In this document: positions 47,690 through 55,053 of the stretch, in pieces
How positions within the stretch are numbered: the stretch's first letter is position 1
Layout of the letters: each line of letters starts with the position of its first letter
Assembly: GCF_027587195.1 (NCBI RefSeq)
Contig: NZ_JAPDDP010000012.1
Location: forward strand, 62,001-126,000
Length of the DNA: 64,000 nucleotides
Reading direction: 5' to 3'
DNA from: Solirubrobacter phytolaccae
Lineage (GTDB): Bacteria; Actinomycetota; Thermoleophilia; Solirubrobacterales; Solirubrobacteraceae
Notes under the pieces: model-generated
Databases searched by the model: none
Told to the model about the DNA's origin: nothing
The model's input: the letters and a program-made list of their open reading frames with translations, nothing else
Program-made: the position numbers and the translations under genes

Positions 47690-48568
47690 GTGACCACCTT
47701 CGTCGTCGATCGATCCGAGCGCGGCAAGCTCGCGCTGACGGGCGCCGAGGCCAAGGACTTCCTGCATGGCCAGGTGACCAACGACATCGTCGCGCTCGAG
47801 CCCGGGCACGGCGCGTACGCCGCCTTTCTCACCAACAAGGGCAAGATGCTCGGCGACCTGCGGGTCTTCGACCTCGGGGACGAGTTGCTGATCGACTGCG
47901 AGCGGGTCGCGCTGCAGGCGCTGTTCAACCTGCTGCACCGCACGCAGCTCGGACGCGACGTGGAGCTGCACAAGCGGACGCTGCAGATGGCGCTGCTGTC
48001 CGTGATCGGCCCGGAAGCGCCCGTGCTGACCGGCCCGGACGAGCACGACAACGCGCGCGTGGAGCTCGGCGGCAAGACCGTGGTCGCGGTGAAGACGGAC
48101 CTGGGCGTCGACCTGTTCTGCTGGGCCGAGGACCGCGAAGCGGTGCGCGCGGCGCTGCCCTTCCCCGACGGCGACGAGACGCAGGCCGAGGTGGTCCGCG
48201 TGGAGACCGGGCGCCCGCGCTACGGCGTGGACCTCGACGACTCCGTCATCCCGCAGGAGGCCGGTTTGAACGAGCGGGCCGTGTCGTTCACCAAGGGCTG
48301 TTACGTCGGCCAGGAGACGGTCGCGCGGCTCTACTACCGGGGCAAGCCGAACCGGCGCCTGCTGGGCGTCAAGCTCGACGAGCCGGCGCCTTCCGGGAGC
48401 GAGTTGCGACTCGGCGAGAAGGTTGTCGGCAAGCTCGGCTCGGTGGTCGTCTCCCCCGAGCACGGGCCGATCGGGCTCGCGCTGGTGCGGCGCGAGGCGA
48501 ACCCGGGCGACACGGTGCAGCTCGACGAAGCGTCGGCGCTCATCGTCGACATCCCGTTCGCGCGGTAA
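47690..48568 (+). CDS. ygfZ: YgfZ-type folate-binding iron-sulfur cluster maturation protein
   Basis: The product is 292 aa from GTG 47690; TAACGT lies 7 bases before, so a leaderless start is plausible. It is related to the glycine-cleavage T protein: AEAKDFLHGQVTNDI at the N-terminus, GRPRYGVDLDDSVIPQEAGL and the diagnostic FTKGCYVGQETVARLYYRGKPNRRL (K-G-C-Y-x-G-Q-E) with its redox-active Cys. In E. coli this family needs tetrahydrofolate to support Fe-S enzymes such as MiaB. All signature residues are present. Confidence 0.93.
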   Translation: MTTFVVDRSERGKLALTGAEAKDFLHGQVTNDIVALEPGHGAYAAFLTNKGKMLGDLRVFDLGDELLIDCERVALQALFNLLHRTQLGRDVELHKRTLQMALLSVIGPEAPVLTGPDEHDNARVELGGKTVVAVKTDLGVDLFCWAEDREAVRAALPFPDGDETQAEVVRVETGRPRYGVDLDDSVIPQEAGLNERAVSFTKGCYVGQETVARLYYRGKPNRRLLGVKLDEPAPSGSELRLGEKVVGKLGSVVVSPEHGPIGLALVRREANPGDTVQLDEASALIVDIPFAR

Positions 48569-48605
48569 CTTGTAGCAATCCGCACCCGATGAAGGGAGCC
48601 GCCCG

Positions 48606-49091
48606 ATGGCCGCTCACGTGATCGTGCTCGCCAACCGCACCGCCGCGGCGCCTGAGCTGATTGAGGCGCTGGCCCACCGCGCCGAGCGTGGGTCGATCGT
48701 GGTGACGCTCGTGATGCCGGCGGGAGGCCCCGGAACGGCGGAGCGCGAGGTCGCCCGGGAACGGCTCGAAGGCGCGCTGATGGCCTGGCGCAACGCGGGG
48801 ATCACGCAGTGCGACGGGATGGTCTGCGACCCGCACCCGCTCGAGGCCCTGTCAGAGGTGTGGGACCCGATGCGCCACGACGAGGTGGTCGTGGCGACGC
48901 TGCCGGGCCAGTCGTCGAAGTGGATCCGCTCCGATCTCCCGCACGCGGTCGCGCGCTACACCGGCGTGTCCGTCCTGCACGTGGTCGCGCACGATCCGGA
49001 GGACCACGTGGAGACGACGCCCGCCCCGGCGCACGAGCGGGCCCCGCTCGGGCCGCTCAGCGTGCTGGCGTGGGGCGGGCGCCACTCGTAG
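48606..49091 (+). CDS. Conserved hypothetical protein, possible universal-stress-like fold
   Basis: The 161-aa product has a good ribosome site (GAAGGGAG, 6 bases before ATG). HVIVLANRTAAAPELIEALAHRAERGSIVVTLVMPAGGPG, a helix with ERLEGALMAWRNAG, and DEVVVATLPGQSSKWIRSDLPHAVARYTGVSVLHVV suggest an alternating alpha/beta Rossmann-like domain as in UspA proteins. The ATP loop (G-x2-G-x9-G-S/T) is not clear. Its stop is directly adjacent to the stop of the convergent anti-sigma-like gene. Confidence 0.72.
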   Translation: MAAHVIVLANRTAAAPELIEALAHRAERGSIVVTLVMPAGGPGTAEREVARERLEGALMAWRNAGITQCDGMVCDPHPLEALSEVWDPMRHDEVVVATLPGQSSKWIRSDLPHAVARYTGVSVLHVVAHDPEDHVETTPAPAHERAPLGPLSVLAWGGRHS

Positions 49092-49877
49092 CTACCGCCA
49101 GACGTACCTCGTCTCCGGCGTCTTGTCGAACTTCAGGAGCTGCTCGGTCTGCTCGTTGAGCGGGAGGCGCTCGTAGAGCACGACCGTGAACTGCGGGCCG
49201 CGAAAGCGCTTGCCGTCCGGCCGCTTGAGGCTGATGTGGCCCGAGACCGGCGCGAACGTGTCCGGGTCCATGTAGTAGACGAACCGCTGCCGCTCGGAGT
49301 CCTGCACGAGCCGGCGCACCCGCTTGCCGTCGACGGTGACGACGCCGTCGTCACGCACGCCGCCCTTGCCGAGCTGCTCGCGCAGGTCGGTCGCCGGGTC
49401 CCCGCCGAGCAGGCCGGGCCCGAACGTCCGCGGGTGCTGGTCGGCGCGCCAGATCGTCACGACGTCGCGGCGCTGGTCGTAGAAGCGCACCCGGTCGTTG
49501 GAGAACGCGGTCTCGAACTGCGTGGGCCGGAGCCGGCCCTTGCCCGGGACGGCGAGCGCCTCGGTGCGGGTCCGCCAGCGCTTCGGGTCGGCCGCGTACC
49601 ACTGCTCGACGGGCGGCAGGCTCCCGCCGCGACCGAAGCCCATCTGGACTTTCATGTGGACGATCTCGCCGTCGGGGGCCAGCGCCGCGCGAGCGGCGGC
49701 GATCGCGTCGACGCTCCCACCGCCGCCGGGGAGCAGCGTCAACGCGAGGGCGAGCGCGGCGCCCACGGGGATCACGGGCGTGAGCCGCAGCGCGAGCCGT
49801 CGGCGGCGGCGGGAGCGGGTCTTCGCCGCGCGGGTCAGGTCGCGGCCGAAGTCGTCCATGAAGGTGTCGAGGTTCAT
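49092..49877 (-). CDS. Membrane-anchored extracytoplasmic protein coupled to an ECF sigma factor
   Basis: The 261-aa product starts by overlapping the sigma factor stop (ATGA). A cytoplasmic N-terminus (MNLDTFMDDFGRDLTRAAKTRSRRRRRLALRL) leads into one membrane helix (TPVIPVGAALALALTLLPG) and a beta-rich outer domain (VHMKVQMGFG, RVRFYDQRRDVVTIW, RFVYYMDPDTFAPVSGHISL) of LolA/CU044-like type. In actinobacteria such proteins follow ECF sigma genes and may act as anti-sigma factors, but a zinc H-x3-C-x2-C motif is absent. Anti-sigma function is inferred from position. Confidence 0.75.
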   Translation of the reverse strand: MNLDTFMDDFGRDLTRAAKTRSRRRRRLALRLTPVIPVGAALALALTLLPGGGGSVDAIAAARAALAPDGEIVHMKVQMGFGRGGSLPPVEQWYAADPKRWRTRTEALAVPGKGRLRPTQFETAFSNDRVRFYDQRRDVVTIWRADQHPRTFGPGLLGGDPATDLREQLGKGGVRDDGVVTVDGKRVRRLVQDSERQRFVYYMDPDTFAPVSGHISLKRPDGKRFRGPQFTVVLYERLPLNEQTEQLLKFDKTPETRYVWR

Positions 49878-50404
49878 GTGAGGGTCGCCTCCCGGATGGC
49901 GATCGGGTCGAGGAAGTCGGCGAGGGCGGCCAGCCCGCGCGAGACGCGCGCACGGGCCGCGGGTTCGGAGATCCGCAGCGAGCGGGCGACGTCCGCGTAG
50001 GGCAGCTCGTCGACGATCCGCAGCTGCACGGCGTCTCTGATCGGCTCGGAGAGGGCGCTGAGCGCTTCGGCGAGGTCTTTGCGCAGGTCGGCGAGCGCAG
50101 CTCGCTCCTCCACCTCGCGCAGCAGCGCGTCGCTCGCGGGCGGGCGTTCGAGGCCGAGCTTGCTAAGCGCCCGCTGCTCGGCGTGGCCGCGGCGGTAGTA
50201 GAGCGCCAGCTGGCGCTTGGCGATCCCGTACAGCCAGCCCGCGGCCTCCGCGTCCGTCTTGCCGTGGTAGCGCCGGCTGGAGGCGACGGCCTGCGCGAAC
50301 GTCTCCGCCCACAGGTCGAGCGCGACCTCCGTGTCCGCCGTGCGGCGCACCAGGAACACGAGCAACGCGTCCCGGTGGCGCTGATAGAGAGCGTCAACGT
50401 CCAT
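49874..50404 (-). CDS. ECF-type sigma-70 family sigma factor
   Basis: The product is 176 aa from ATG 50404, with GAGGGG 4 bases before it; frames open further upstream lack conserved sequence. Region 2 is VDALYQRHRDALLVFLVRR, VALDLWAETFAQAVASSRRY and AAGWLYGIAKRQLALYYRR. Region 4 is LSEPIRDAVQLRIVDELPYADVARSLRISEPAARARVSRGL. It is co-translated with a membrane protein at 49092, a sigma/anti-sigma-like pair. An inverted repeat lies 20 bases upstream. Confidence 0.92.
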   Translation of the reverse strand: MDVDALYQRHRDALLVFLVRRTADTEVALDLWAETFAQAVASSRRYHGKTDAEAAGWLYGIAKRQLALYYRRGHAEQRALSKLGLERPPASDALLREVEERAALADLRKDLAEALSALSEPIRDAVQLRIVDELPYADVARSLRISEPAARARVSRGLAALADFLDPIAIREATLT

Positions 50405-50423
50405 CGGCCCCTCAGTTGCACCA

Positions 50424-50446
50424 GCCAGTGCGAGTGTGACACTGGC
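50424..50446. promoter_or_regulatory. Inverted repeat upstream of the second sigma factor
   Basis: GCCAGTG (50424-50430) and CACTGGC (50440-50446) are perfect inverted arms with a 9-base spacer, about 20 bases upstream of the sigma factor ATG. It could be an operator or an RNA hairpin. Confidence 0.4.
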
Positions 50447-50537
50447 GGTACTCCCACGTGCTTGGTGCGGCTGCCCGCTCCGGCGACACGGGCTACCGCG
50501 CTTTTGAGCACCGCCCTTCCGGGGGATAGTTATCGCA

Positions 50538-50888
50538 ATGCCACAGACCGTCCTCATCGTCGACGACCACGCCGGGTTCCGCACCGCGGCGCGAGCGCTG
50601 CTCGAGGCGGACGGCTACCGCGTAGTCGGCGAGAGCGCCACCGGCGGCGAGGGTCTCGCCGCCGCCGAGCGCCTCCGGCCCGATGTCGTCCTCCTCGACA
50701 TCGGCCTTCCGGACGTGGACGGCATCGAAGTCACGCGCCGCCTCGCACAACGCGGCGGTCCGATGGTCGTCCTGACCTCCAGCCGTGACGCCTCCGACTA
50801 CCCGCCGCACTTCGACCACTGCGGCGCCCGCGGCTTCGTCCCCAAGGCCGAGCTCTCCGGCTCGGCACTGGCGGCCATCGCGGCCTAG
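50538..50888 (+). CDS. Single-domain response regulator receiver
   Basis: The 116-aa product consists of a CheY-like receiver only: LIVDDHAGF (acidic pair), VVLLDIGLPDVDGIEV with phosphoacceptor Asp near residue 54, VVLTSS (Thr/Ser switch) and GFVPKAEL (Lys). It resembles the receiver of NarL/LuxR-type regulators, but no DNA-binding domain follows; the frame stops and overlaps the next gene by one base (TAGTG). The partner kinase is not in the window. Confidence 0.9.
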   Translation: MPQTVLIVDDHAGFRTAARALLEADGYRVVGESATGGEGLAAAERLRPDVVLLDIGLPDVDGIEVTRRLAQRGGPMVVLTSSRDASDYPPHFDHCGARGFVPKAELSGSALAAIAA

Positions 50889-51484
50889 TGCTCGTCGAGG
50901 CCGCGGTCGCCCTGGCCTGCGCGGGAGCCCCGCGCGAGCCCGACCGTGGCTACCGGATGGCCTTCGACGGCACCGCGCAGTCGCTCCGCCGCTGGCAGCA
51001 GGCGGGCCCGGGGTCGTTCGAGTTGACCTCCAAGTGCCGGCTGCGATCGCGCGGCGGGATGGGGTTGCTCTGGTGGGATCGGAAGCTGCGGCGGCCGTAC
51101 ACCGTGCGGGCGACCTGGCGGATGGTCGGTGACTCGAACTCGGGCGTGTTCATCGGGTTCCCGCGAGCGGGCGATGATCCGCAGGTCGCGATTACGCGCG
51201 GGTATGAGGTGCAGATCGACAGGACGGACGTGCCTGAGAACACGACGGGTGCTCTGTACGGGGTGCAGGCGCCTGAGGTCGCGCGGCGGGACCGTGCGTT
51301 GCGGGACGGGTGGAACACGTTCGACATCACGGTCGGGCGGCGCGTGGTGGTGCGCTTGAACGGCGTGGTCGTCAACACGCTCGTCGCTCCGGACCCCGCT
51401 CGTGTGGGCGGTGGCTATTTCGGGCTGCAGAACCACGGTGATTCGGACGTCGTGGAGTACCGCGACGTGCAGATCCGGACCTAG
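50888..51484 (+). CDS. DUF1080/3-keto-disaccharide hydrolase-like domain protein
   Basis: The 198-aa product starts at GTG 50888, sharing one base with the stop of the receiver gene. The first residues (LVEAAVALACAGAPREPD) could be a weak signal or lipoprotein signal (ALAC) that lacks basic residues. The rest is a concanavalin-like sandwich: YRMAFDGTAQSLRRWQQAG, GLLWWDRKLRRPYTVRATW, NSGVFIGFP, GYEVQID, NTFDITVGRRVVVRLNGVVVNT and GGGYFGLQNHGD, typical of DUF1080. Relatives bind or cleave glycans. The link to a receiver domain is odd and may be only positional. Confidence 0.78.
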   Translation: MLVEAAVALACAGAPREPDRGYRMAFDGTAQSLRRWQQAGPGSFELTSKCRLRSRGGMGLLWWDRKLRRPYTVRATWRMVGDSNSGVFIGFPRAGDDPQVAITRGYEVQIDRTDVPENTTGALYGVQAPEVARRDRALRDGWNTFDITVGRRVVVRLNGVVVNTLVAPDPARVGGGYFGLQNHGDSDVVEYRDVQIRT

Positions 51485-51611
51485 TAAGTGGTGGTGCGGG
51501 GCGGGTACACCAGCCACCGAGGGGGAAGGGAGCTGCAGCGCCGCCCGCGCTGGCTTCGGTGGGCGCTCGCTCGGGCTCCGCGCGGTGTTCCCTCGTGCCC
51601 GCGTGCCGGGA

Positions 51612-51860
51612 TACCGTCAAGTTACGGGCACCGGAGAAGCCGAGGAGCGGTTGTGGTTGCTTTCGTCCGCTCCACGTCCGGTCGACCAAGGTCGCGCAGG
51701 ACCGCGCTCCGAACAAAGGGGGTGTGGTCACAAACTCCCGCATAGCGGGAGTTTCGGGACACACCCCCTCCCCACGCCCGTTCGTCGACCGGAAACCGGT
51801 CACGACGAGCCCGGGCGGGGCGGCCGAGGGACGATCTTCGATGACCGTAACTTGACGGTA
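51612..51860. repeat. 249-bp foldback element with 16-bp terminal inverted repeats and central palindrome (copy 2)
   Basis: TACCGTCAAGTTACGG (51612-51627) is repeated inverted without mismatch at 51845-51860. At the centre AAACTCCCGC (51732-51741) and GCGGGAGTTT (51745-51754) form a perfect stem around ATA, with outer arms GGGGGTGTG and CACACCCCC (51718-51726, 51760-51768). The central part matches the palindrome at 24265-24315. The 423-base gap (51485-51907) between convergent genes holds no convincing gene, so this looks like a MITE-like or REP-like non-coding element. Confidence 0.75.
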
Positions 51861-51907
51861 GGCCTGCACGGCGCTTCTTCCCCGCCACGCGGAGCTCGGA
51901 GCCGCTC

Positions 51908-53605
51908 CTACCCCGCCACGGGAGCGAAACTCCGCTCCCCTTCCCCTCGGTGCAGAACGACCCCGTGCGCACCCAAGAACCGACTGAGCTGAGCTCCACC
52001 GACGCGCGGCCCGAGCTCCAACATCGGCGGCGAGTTCAACGCCACCCACGCCCCCACGAGCCGTGCCTCACTCACCGCATCGGCGGACAGCCACCCCCCG
52101 AGCCGCCCCACGGGCGGCGCCGCCTTGAACGCCCGAGCCGACCGCTCGACCAGCGACGCCCCGTCCACCGCGCCCCAGTCCACCACGCGGCCCCCGGCAA
52201 CCCAGATCGCATCCGCCCGCCCGGCGGACGAAGGATGCGGCGCCAACACGAGCCGCGCACCAGTGTGGATGGCGCGCAAGACACCGCCGAGCCGAGCCAA
52301 CAGCGCCTCCAAACGAGAGCGCCGCCGCGAGAGCCACTCCGCCCGCTCGTACCGCTGCGCGGCCGACGCCTCGCGGATCTGCTCGTCCACCCGCCCCAGC
52401 AGCGCCTCGCCGCCGCTGCGGCCCACGAACAGCCGCAGCGCCGCGTCCAGCCGCTCGCGGTACACGTTCGGATCGAGGTCGTTCAGGCACGGCGACAGGC
52501 ACCGCCCCATCTGCCCGTAGGCCGAGGGGTGTGCGCGGGCCGGCATCGACCGTCCGCAGTGGCGCAGGCCGAACAGCGAGTTCAGCTGCTCGACCAGCTC
52601 CGCGGCCGCGGCCCGGCCGCGTACCGGGCCGACGCACACCGCGTGCCCCACGGCCGGCTCACGCGCCACCTCCAAAATGGGAAACGGGATGTCCAGGCGG
52701 CAGCGGATGTAGACGTAGCCGTCGGGCTCGCCCTTGCCGCGCACGTTCCCCGGCGGCTTCAGGGCCTTGATCAGCCGGTCCTCCAACAGCAGGGCGCCGA
52801 GCTCGGACTCGGTCACCGTGTGGTCCACGTGCTCGGCCTGCGCCGTCCAGGCCGCGCCGGACGTGAAGTGCGACCGCGCGCGCACCCGCAGGTCGACCGA
52901 CTTGCCGACGTACAGCGGCCGGCCGTCGGCGTCGCGGAACACGTACACGCCCGGCTCGTGCGGCAACCCCGCGAGATGGGGCCGCTCGCCGCGCGGCCGG
53001 CGCGGCACGGACGCCGGCCGCTTGCGCACCTTCTTGGCGCCGAGGACCGTGAGCGCGTCGCCGATCGTCGGCGCGTTCGCGCACAGCCGGCCGAACAGCG
53101 CGCAGAACACCTGCGCGCACGTCCGTGCGTCCGGCAGCGCGCGGTGGACCTCGTCGACCTCGATCCCCAGGGCTCGTGCCAGCGTCGCGAGCCCGCGGCG
53201 CTCCTGCAGCGGCGCGAACCGTCGCGCCATCTGGACCGTGCAGATCACCGGCGGGTCGGGCCATTCCAGCGCGGCGCGCGCGAACGCCTGGCGCAGCACA
53301 CGCACGTCGAAGCGCGAGTTGTGGGCGACGAGCACCCGCCCGCGCAGCATGGTCGCCAGCCGCGGCAGCACGTCCTCGGGCGCGGGCGCGGCGTTGACCA
53401 TGTCCTGCGAGATCCCCGTCAACCGCTGGATGTAGCGGCCGAGCGGCTGGGCGACGCCGACGAGCGAGTCCCACTCCTCGTGCAGCTCGCCGCCGCCCAC
53501 CAACACGGCGCCGATCTCCGTCAGCTCGCACTTCTCCCCGCTCAGGCCGTTCGTCTCGGTGTCGACGGCGACGAACTCAGCGGTGGCGAGCGGCAGGTCC
53601 AACAT
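51908..53605 (-). CDS. DEDD 3'-5' exonuclease fused to a UvrC/Cho-like GIY-YIG nuclease domain
   Basis: The product is 565 aa from ATG 53605; the frame is open 20 codons further. The N-terminal DnaQ-like exonuclease has FVAVDTETNGLSG (DTE), LVAHNSRFDVRVLRQ and HRALPDARTCAQVF (H-x-x-x-x-D). The central GIY-YIG domain has GVYVFRDADGRPLYVGKSVDLRVRARSH and the Glu-bearing SELGALLLEDRLIKALKP. A UvrC-like Cys region (CGRSMPARAHPSAYGQMGRCLSPC) and a UVR-like helix pair (AAQRYERAEWLSRRRSRLEALL) follow. This fusion is widespread in actinobacteria and is presumed to act in DNA repair. It is convergent with the DUF1080 gene across the foldback element. Confidence 0.93.
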   Translation of the reverse strand: MLDLPLATAEFVAVDTETNGLSGEKCELTEIGAVLVGGGELHEEWDSLVGVAQPLGRYIQRLTGISQDMVNAAPAPEDVLPRLATMLRGRVLVAHNSRFDVRVLRQAFARAALEWPDPPVICTVQMARRFAPLQERRGLATLARALGIEVDEVHRALPDARTCAQVFCALFGRLCANAPTIGDALTVLGAKKVRKRPASVPRRPRGERPHLAGLPHEPGVYVFRDADGRPLYVGKSVDLRVRARSHFTSGAAWTAQAEHVDHTVTESELGALLLEDRLIKALKPPGNVRGKGEPDGYVYIRCRLDIPFPILEVAREPAVGHAVCVGPVRGRAAAAELVEQLNSLFGLRHCGRSMPARAHPSAYGQMGRCLSPCLNDLDPNVYRERLDAALRLFVGRSGGEALLGRVDEQIREASAAQRYERAEWLSRRRSRLEALLARLGGVLRAIHTGARLVLAPHPSSAGRADAIWVAGGRVVDWGAVDGASLVERSARAFKAAPPVGRLGGWLSADAVSEARLVGAWVALNSPPMLELGPRVGGAQLSRFLGAHGVVLHRGEGERSFAPVAG

Positions 53606-53667
53606 GGGCCGGACAGCATCCGACACGGGTCGGACGGTGCAATGACGCTTGCGCCCGCGGCTCACGG

Positions 53668-53673
53668 TAACGT
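53668..53673 (+). promoter_or_regulatory. TAACGT box, leaderless-type promoter of the 53683 gene
   Basis: TAACGT ends 9 bases before ATG 53683. Confidence 0.45.
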
Positions 53674-53682
53674 CCCGAATCC

Positions 53683-54099
53683 ATGCGCCGAGCCGTCAGC
53701 CTTGCGACCGTCACGGTCCTCCTCGCGGGGTGCGGTGGAAGCGACCGGCGCGTGAACGAGCCGCGGCCCGCGCCGCTGGTGAACATGACCGCCGCCGTCC
53801 AGGACGGCGTTATCCGCGTCTCGCCGCGCACGGTCGGCGCCGGGCAGATCGTCCTGATCGTCTCCAACCAGTCCGATCGCCCGCAACGCGTGACGTTCGC
53901 GACCGACGAGCTCGGCGGCACACGCGGCGGCCGCACCGCCAGCACGCCGATCATCCCGGCCAAGGCCACCGGCCGGTTGACGATCGACGCCCGCGAGGGC
54001 CGCTACTCGGTGAGCGTCAGGGACGACGGCATCCGCGCCGCGCGCGTGTTCGTCGGCCCGCCGCGCCCGTCGGGCCAGAACCGCGTGCTGCTTCCCTAG
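53683..54099 (+). CDS. Small lipoprotein with cupredoxin-like domain
   Basis: The 138-aa product has a lipoprotein signal (ATVTVLLAGC, Cys near 17). The mature part is beta-rich: NMTAAVQDGVIRVSPRTVGAGQIVLIVSNQSDRPQRVTF resembles the front of a cupredoxin fold, then ATGRLTIDAREGRYSVSVRDDGIRAARVFVG. The usual copper Cys and Met are absent, so metal binding is unlikely. It is 5 bases ahead of the CorA gene and probably in one transcript with it. Confidence 0.78.
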   Translation: MRRAVSLATVTVLLAGCGGSDRRVNEPRPAPLVNMTAAVQDGVIRVSPRTVGAGQIVLIVSNQSDRPQRVTFATDELGGTRGGRTASTPIIPAKATGRLTIDAREGRYSVSVRDDGIRAARVFVGPPRPSGQNRVLLP

Positions 54100-54104
54100 A
54101 CCGG

Positions 54105-55034
54105 GTGCACGTCCTCACCAGCGTCGACGAGTCCCTCATCGCGCGACTACGCGCAGAGGATCACTTCTTCTGGATCGATCTCTCGATGCCCAGCCGCGAG
54201 GAGATCGAGCAGCTCGGCCAGGCGCTCGACCTGCACCCGGTCGCGCTCGAGGACACGATCGAGTTCGGGCAGCGGCCGAAGGTCGATCCCTACGACAGCC
54301 AGCTCCTGCTCGTCTTCTACACCGCCCGCGTGCCCGCGGAGCCGCTCGAGGTCCACCTGTACATCTCCGGCGGCTTCATCGCGACGATCCGCCACGACAA
54401 CTGCGATGCGCTCGACGAGCTCCACGACGACCTCGCCAAGGCGCCGACGCACGACGAGGAAGCGCTCGTCTACCGGATTCTCGACGAGCTCACCGACGCG
54501 TTCTTCCCGGTCATCGACGCGCTGGAGCAGACGATCGACCAGCTCGAGGCCGAAGTGCTGGTGCGCCCGCGCAAGGAGCACCTGGAGCGCTCCTACCGCC
54601 TCAAGCAGGACGTCCGCAACCTGCACCGGCTCGCCGTCGCCCAGCGCGACCAGTTCCACAGCGCGCACGACGCGATCCTCACGCTCCCGGGCTTCGCTAC
54701 CAGCTCCAAGCCCTACCTGCGCGACGTCGGCGACCACCTGACGCAGATCTCGGGCGAGTTCCTGCGCCAGACCGAGGACCTGATCTCGCTCACGCAGACC
54801 TACTACAACGCGAACGCCGACCGCCTGAACGCCGTCGCCTCGCGCCTCACCGTGGGCGGCACGATCTTCGTGCTGTGGACGGTCGTCACCGGCTTCTTCG
54901 GCCAGAACTTCGGTTGGTTGGTGGACAGCATCGACAGCCGCGAGAAGTTCCTGTTCTTCGGGATCGGTGCACTCGTGCTCCCGACGGTGATCCTGCTCAC
55001 ACTGTTCTGGGTCAAGCGCCGCGACTGGTTCTGA
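54105..55034 (+). CDS. corA: CorA-family divalent metal ion transporter
   Basis: The product is 309 aa from GTG 54105. A large cytoplasmic domain with acidic helices (ALVYRILDELTDAFFPVIDALEQTIDQLEAEVL) precedes two C-terminal membrane helices (LTVGGTIFVLWTVVTGFFGQNFGW and FLFFGIGALVLPTVILLTLFWV) and a basic end KRRDWF. The selectivity motif, usually G-M-N, reads G-Q-N here, a variant also known in actinobacterial members. It would pass Mg2+ or Co2+ down the membrane potential; the variant may change selectivity. Confidence 0.93.
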   Translation: MHVLTSVDESLIARLRAEDHFFWIDLSMPSREEIEQLGQALDLHPVALEDTIEFGQRPKVDPYDSQLLLVFYTARVPAEPLEVHLYISGGFIATIRHDNCDALDELHDDLAKAPTHDEEALVYRILDELTDAFFPVIDALEQTIDQLEAEVLVRPRKEHLERSYRLKQDVRNLHRLAVAQRDQFHSAHDAILTLPGFATSSKPYLRDVGDHLTQISGEFLRQTEDLISLTQTYYNANADRLNAVASRLTVGGTIFVLWTVVTGFFGQNFGWLVDSIDSREKFLFFGIGALVLPTVILLTLFWVKRRDWF

Positions 55035-55053
55035 TCCGCACTAGGGTTTCGAC

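Noticed and set aside
51372-52049. Open frames on both strands across the foldback element
   Set aside because: They overlap real genes on both sides, mirror each other because of the inverted repeats, and show low-complexity Arg/Ser/Pro sequence.
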